The notes under the pieces are model-generated. The model did not search any database. It was not told the DNA's origin and was given only the letters and a program-made list of their open reading frames with translations. DNA of 64,000 bases, from the NCBI RefSeq assembly GCF_004116495.1, contig NZ_PDKC01000004.1:1-64000 (forward strand). Direction: 5' to 3'. Positions 62,016-64,000 of this stretch are shown piece by piece. This DNA comes from Arcobacter sp. CECT 8985 (GTDB lineage: Bacteria; Campylobacterota; Campylobacteria; Campylobacterales; Arcobacteraceae). The position numbers and the translations under genes are program-made. Position 1 is the stretch's first letter. Each line of letters opens with the position of its first letter.

Positions 62016-62354
62016 TTGCAAAAATCATTTCTACTACTTGGACTACTTATAGTTCTTTTTACTGGTTGTGAAGAGAAAAAAAATAAAATAAATAGATATT
62101 TACAAAATTGGACTGGTGTTAATGGCGTTTTAGAAGTTTATGCTGGAGATAAATTAGTTAGAAGATTTATAAAAATAGATAAACTTTCAACTGCTGTGGG
62201 AACTGAAGAAAAAACTAGTAGACCATATAGATATGGTTATGGAGTGTTAGATTTAAATAAGAATTTCAAAGTGGATAATAATGAGAAAAAAGTCTATTTT
62301 GAATTTAGTGATTATTCAACAAATTATGTTTTCTTTGAAAACCCATATAAATAG
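62016..62354 (+). CDS. Small lipoprotein, unknown
   Basis: A 112-residue lipoprotein. The signal has a hydrophobic core (FLLLGLLIVLF) and a lipobox LFTGC, so the mature protein begins at Cys 18 and is lipidated by Lgt. The mature part (KNKINRYLQNWTGVNGVLE, YGYGVLDLNKNFKVDNNEK) looks like a small beta-rich domain; I recognise no family. The start is TTG at 62016 with TTAGGAGATAG before it. A second small lipoprotein gene follows 9 bp later, so the pair is probably one transcript after the glyS terminator. Confidence 0.75.
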   Translation: MQKSFLLLGLLIVLFTGCEEKKNKINRYLQNWTGVNGVLEVYAGDKLVRRFIKIDKLSTAVGTEEKTSRPYRYGYGVLDLNKNFKVDNNEKKVYFEFSDYSTNYVFFENPYK

Positions 62355-62363
62355 GAGAAGATC

Positions 62364-62498
62364 GTGAAAAAGAATATTTTATTTGTATTAACAATACTTT
62401 TTATTTTTAGTGGATGTGCGACATGGAAAGGGATAAAAAAAGATAGTAATGATGCATGGAAAGCTACAAAAGGAGCAATTCACGAAGCAACTGAGTAA
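62364..62498 (+). CDS. Entericidin-like small lipoprotein
   Basis: A 44-residue ORF from GTG at 62364 with TAGGAGAAG before it. It has a hydrophobic signal (ILFVLTILFIFS), a lipobox FSGC with Cys 18, and a short mature part ATWKGIKKDSNDAWKATKGA. Size and pattern resemble entericidin EcnA/EcnB-type lipoproteins, which in some bacteria form a membrane-acting toxin/antidote pair, but the homology is too short to be sure. It follows another lipoprotein and ends at a terminator hairpin. Confidence 0.6.
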   Translation: MKKNILFVLTILFIFSGCATWKGIKKDSNDAWKATKGAIHEATE

Positions 62499-62501
62499 TA
62501 A

Positions 62502-62720
62502 TTATAAAGAATAGTTATTTATCTCTTTAGCTATTCTTTTTTTTATTGATACTAATGAAGACTCTACTATTTCATCTTTATCTTCTTTTGAAATATAGTT
62601 TATATAATTAATAGTTTGTTTTATTAAATCTTTTATCTCTTGATCTGTTGAATAGTAGCTAACTACTAAATGTTCACCTAAATGTGAGACAATGTTATTT
62701 TTTATTTCTTTTGTAATCAT
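62502..62720 (-). CDS. Small helical protein, unknown
   Basis: A 72-residue, probably all-helical, charged protein (MITKEIKNNIVSHLGEHLVV ... IKKRIAKEINNYSL). No signal, metal motif or family was recognised. ATG at 62720 is chosen because GGGGGAT lies 6 bases before it; the in-frame TTG at 62735 would include that site. It converges with the entericidin-like gene, and the two stop codons are 3 bp apart. The 3' end contains the opposite gene's terminator. Confidence 0.55.
   Translation of the reverse strand: MITKEIKNNIVSHLGEHLVVSYYSTDQEIKDLIKQTINYINYISKEDKDEIVESSLVSIKKRIAKEINNYSL
62506..62543 (+). terminator. Terminator of the lipoprotein pair
   Basis: A 9-bp stem AAAGAATAG / CTATTCTTT with a 16-base loop, followed by a T-run. 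It lies within the end of the converging small gene. Confidence 0.6.
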
Positions 62721-62796
62721 TTTTTTATCCCCCAATAAAATTATTATTAGTAATTATACTTAAACATGGTAATAGAAAAGTATCATTTTTACATCA

Positions 62797-62872
62797 TAGG
62801 AATAATAATATGAAGGTTATTTGTTTGTTGTTGGATGTTACAAATTTATAAAGGAGAACAATATTATTCCTA
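62797..62872. repeat. Long-range inverted repeat in a gene-free stretch
   Basis: Perfect 11-bp arms TAGGAATAATA (62797-62807) and TATTATTCCTA (62862-62872) enclose 54 bp. The loop contains a 13-codon ORF with its own GGA-type site and an AAGGAG. The surrounding 62721-62991 stretch holds no supportable gene. It could be a structured RNA or a leftover of a small element. Confidence 0.4.
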
Positions 62873-62991
62873 AGATGAATGATGAAATAAAATTAATAAT
62901 TGTTTGTATTTGTTATTAAAAAATTATGAATATCTTTTTGATTATTTTATTTCATCTACGCAATATATAAAAAATTGCTGTCAAAGATGAG

Positions 62992-63066
62992 TGGATGGGG
63001 TAGCAGGATTCGAACCTGCGAATGACGATACCAAAAACCGTTGCCTTACCACTTGGCGATACCCCA
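62992..63066 (-). tRNA. tRNA-Gln (TTG)
   Basis: A 75-nt tRNA with an encoded CCA end. The acceptor is TGGGGTA/TACCCCA, the anticodon loop contains TTG, and the T-arm has GCAGG-TTCGAAT-CCTGC. It is last in a three-tRNA set (Met, Thr, Gln in transcription order), separated by 3 bp from tRNA-Thr. The discriminator base is T, where E. coli tRNA-Gln has G. Confidence 0.96.
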
Positions 63067-63069
63067 AAA

Positions 63070-63146
63070 TGGAGCTGGTGAAGGGATTTGAACCCCCGAC
63101 CTGCTGATTACAAATCAGCTGCTCTAGCCAACTGAGCTACACCAGC
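63070..63146 (-). tRNA. tRNA-Thr (TGT)
   Basis: A 77-nt tRNA with encoded CCA. The acceptor is GCTGGTG/CACCAGC, the D-arm is AGCTCAGTTGGCTAGAGC, the anticodon stem-loop is CTGATTTGTAATCAG with TGT, and the T-arm is GGGGG-TTCAAAT-CCCTT with pairing typical of the family. Confidence 0.96.
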
Positions 63147-63263
63147 CCTAGAAAAAGTTATCTCAACTTTTTAGTGGGCGAAATTATAACTTTTTTATCT
63201 TAAATAAAAATTAAAAATATAGCATTTTTAAAAATATCAATAAAAAGAAATAATTTGATTATA

Positions 63264-63340
63264 TGGTGTCAAGAGAGAGACTTGAACTCTCGACCTCCGG
63301 CTTATGAGACCAGCGCTCTAGCCAGCTGAGCTACCTTGAC
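63264..63340 (-). tRNA. tRNA-Met (CAT), elongator type
   Basis: A 77-nt tRNA with encoded CCA. The acceptor is GTCAAGG/TCTTGAC with a terminal G-U pair, the discriminator A, and the anticodon loop CTCATAA (CAT). It lacks initiator features, so it is an elongator Met or possibly the Ile tRNA whose CAT is modified by TilS; sequence alone does not decide. Confidence 0.92.
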
Positions 63341-63352
63341 ACCTGACAATTT

Positions 63353-63391
63353 ATAATATAAATTGTAGAAAGTCATGTAAAATTTTACATG
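63353..63391 (-). promoter_or_regulatory. Promoter of the tRNA set with 18-bp palindrome
   Basis: On the minus strand a -35 TTTACA (63381-63376), a 17-bp spacer and a -10 TATTAT (63358-63353) lie 12 bp before the tRNA-Met 5' end. The -35 sits inside a perfect 18-bp palindrome, CATGTAAAATTTTACATG (63374-63391). The -10 is inside a 9-bp hairpin (63346-63366). Confidence 0.6.
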
Positions 63392-63440
63392 GCTGGAATA
63401 ATACTGTTTATAATATTAAAGTTAGTTTAATTTTTATCTA

Positions 63441-64000
63441 TTATGTAACTTTTTTTCTAAAAAAATATCCTGCAATAAATAAAGTTATAACTCCATATAA
63501 AAGCATTGGCCAAATCAATGAAATTGCAATTTGAAAACTCATATCTTTTAGAAATATTCCTTTTAATAAAATAAGAAAATATTTTAAAGATACAAAATCA
63601 GTAAATGGTATTAACCATTGAGGCATATTTTCAACAGGTGTTGCAAAACCAGACATTAAAACTGATGGAACAAGTAAAACAAAAGCACCTAGAATTCCTT
63701 GTTGTTGAGTTGATGAGATAGATGAGATAAATAATCCAAATCCAACTATAGAAAAAAGAAAAGAAAACATACTAAAATATAAAAGAAACAATGAACCTTT
63801 AAAAGGTACACCAAAAAATGTAATTGCAGCAATAAAAATTAGTGTTGCTTCAAGTATACTAATTATCATAGGTGGTATAATTTTACCTATAATTAAAATT
63901 GCTGGAGGTATTGGAGATATTAATGTTTGTTCAAAGGTACCTAATTCTCTCTCCCTTGCAACACTTAATGATGTAAGAATTATTGCAACTATCATAGATA
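63441..64000 (-). CDS. ABC-2 type permease, C-terminal part (cut by window edge)
   Basis: The visible C-terminal 186 or so residues run off the right edge. They include the conserved ARERELGTFEQTLISPI segment of ABC-2/YhhJ-type exporters, about five membrane helices (IISILEATLIFIAAITFF, FLFSIVGFGLFISS), and MSGFATPVENMP and PFTDFVSLKYFL. Such permeases with an ATPase export drugs, polymers or other compounds across the inner membrane. The start, the ATPase partner and any HlyD-type protein lie outside the window. The gene ends in KKVT before an 100-bp spacer and the tRNA set. Confidence 0.88.
   Translation of the reverse strand, partial: SMIVAIILTSLSVARERELGTFEQTLISPIPPAILIIGKIIPPMIISILEATLIFIAAITFFGVPFKGSLFLLYFSMFSFLFSIVGFGLFISSISSTQQQGILGAFVLLVPSVLMSGFATPVENMPQWLIPFTDFVSLKYFLILLKGIFLKDMSFQIAISLIWPMLLYGVITLFIAGYFFRKKVT

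Noticed and set aside
1-64000. CRISPR array, insertion sequence, prophage or rRNA operon
   Set aside because: No spaced direct-repeat series, transposase motif, integrase or rRNA sequence was recognised on reading the window.

Overview
The window is a low-GC (roughly a quarter G+C by eye), densely packed bacterial chromosome segment that looks like Campylobacterota, most probably an Arcobacter-type organism. The evidence is the fused System II cytochrome c maturase CcsBA, the bipartite CetA/CetB energy-taxis pair, an all-alpha dimeric dUTPase, cytosolic PAS histidine kinases with the H-box HQWRQPL, and a CmoB/RecR/DnaJ/PolA/GlyS complement of that style. No rRNA, CRISPR array, transposase or prophage gene was seen. 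Both edges cut a gene: a class I fumarase at the left and an ABC-2 permease at the right.

Layout. 1-7310: an apparent mesaconate/methylmalyl-CoA (or itaconate/citramalyl-CoA) operon on the minus strand, made of three CitE/HpcH-type lyase domains, an acyl-CoA ligase and a double-hotdog hydratase. It is followed by fumarase and divergent from an IclR regulator. 7324-12350: dipeptidase PepD, a cysteine-free thioredoxin-like protein and CcsBA. 12353-18380: CmoB, two tandem degenerate GGDEF proteins, an MBL hydrolase, a DUF455 protein, a PhnN-like kinase and DnaJ. 18451-26734: RecR, CetA/CetB, kinases and response regulators, an HTH-dUTPase fusion and a gamma carbonic anhydrase. 26793-32890: a compact operon of an M20 peptidase, two ATP-grasp ligases (one fused to ComEA-like HhH motifs) and a large M14 carboxypeptidase. 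33057-43077: ArgG, an S4 protein, TrpD, TsaE, LptB, a receiver-PAS-GGDEF protein, KdsB, a kinase and PolA. 43180-50142: an atypical response regulator with three small or unknown genes, Lgt, a CCG-domain Fe-S protein, HemN and ArgF. 50338-53909: a class III ribonucleotide reductase whose glycyl-radical tail is a separate 53-codon ORF, then NrdG and a response regulator. 54120-62720: GshB-like ligase, HemB, RibA, RsmG, a four-haem mini-cytochrome, GlyS and small lipoproteins. 62992-63340: tRNA-Gln, tRNA-Thr and tRNA-Met.

How the genes work together. Several sets are functionally coherent. NrdD, its split tail and NrdG make the anaerobic deoxynucleotide machine. HemB and HemN serve haem synthesis while CcsBA attaches haem to c-type cytochromes. 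ArgF and ArgG belong to arginine synthesis, and LptB and KdsB to lipopolysaccharide. Four soluble PAS kinases, five receiver proteins and three GGDEF proteins show a large sensory investment.

Most interesting items: the split NrdD, the two-ligase/two-peptidase operon, the complementary decay of the tandem GGDEF proteins, a ligase-lyase fusion that seems to lack a metal ligand, and a repeated promoter arrangement that predicts leaderless mRNAs.
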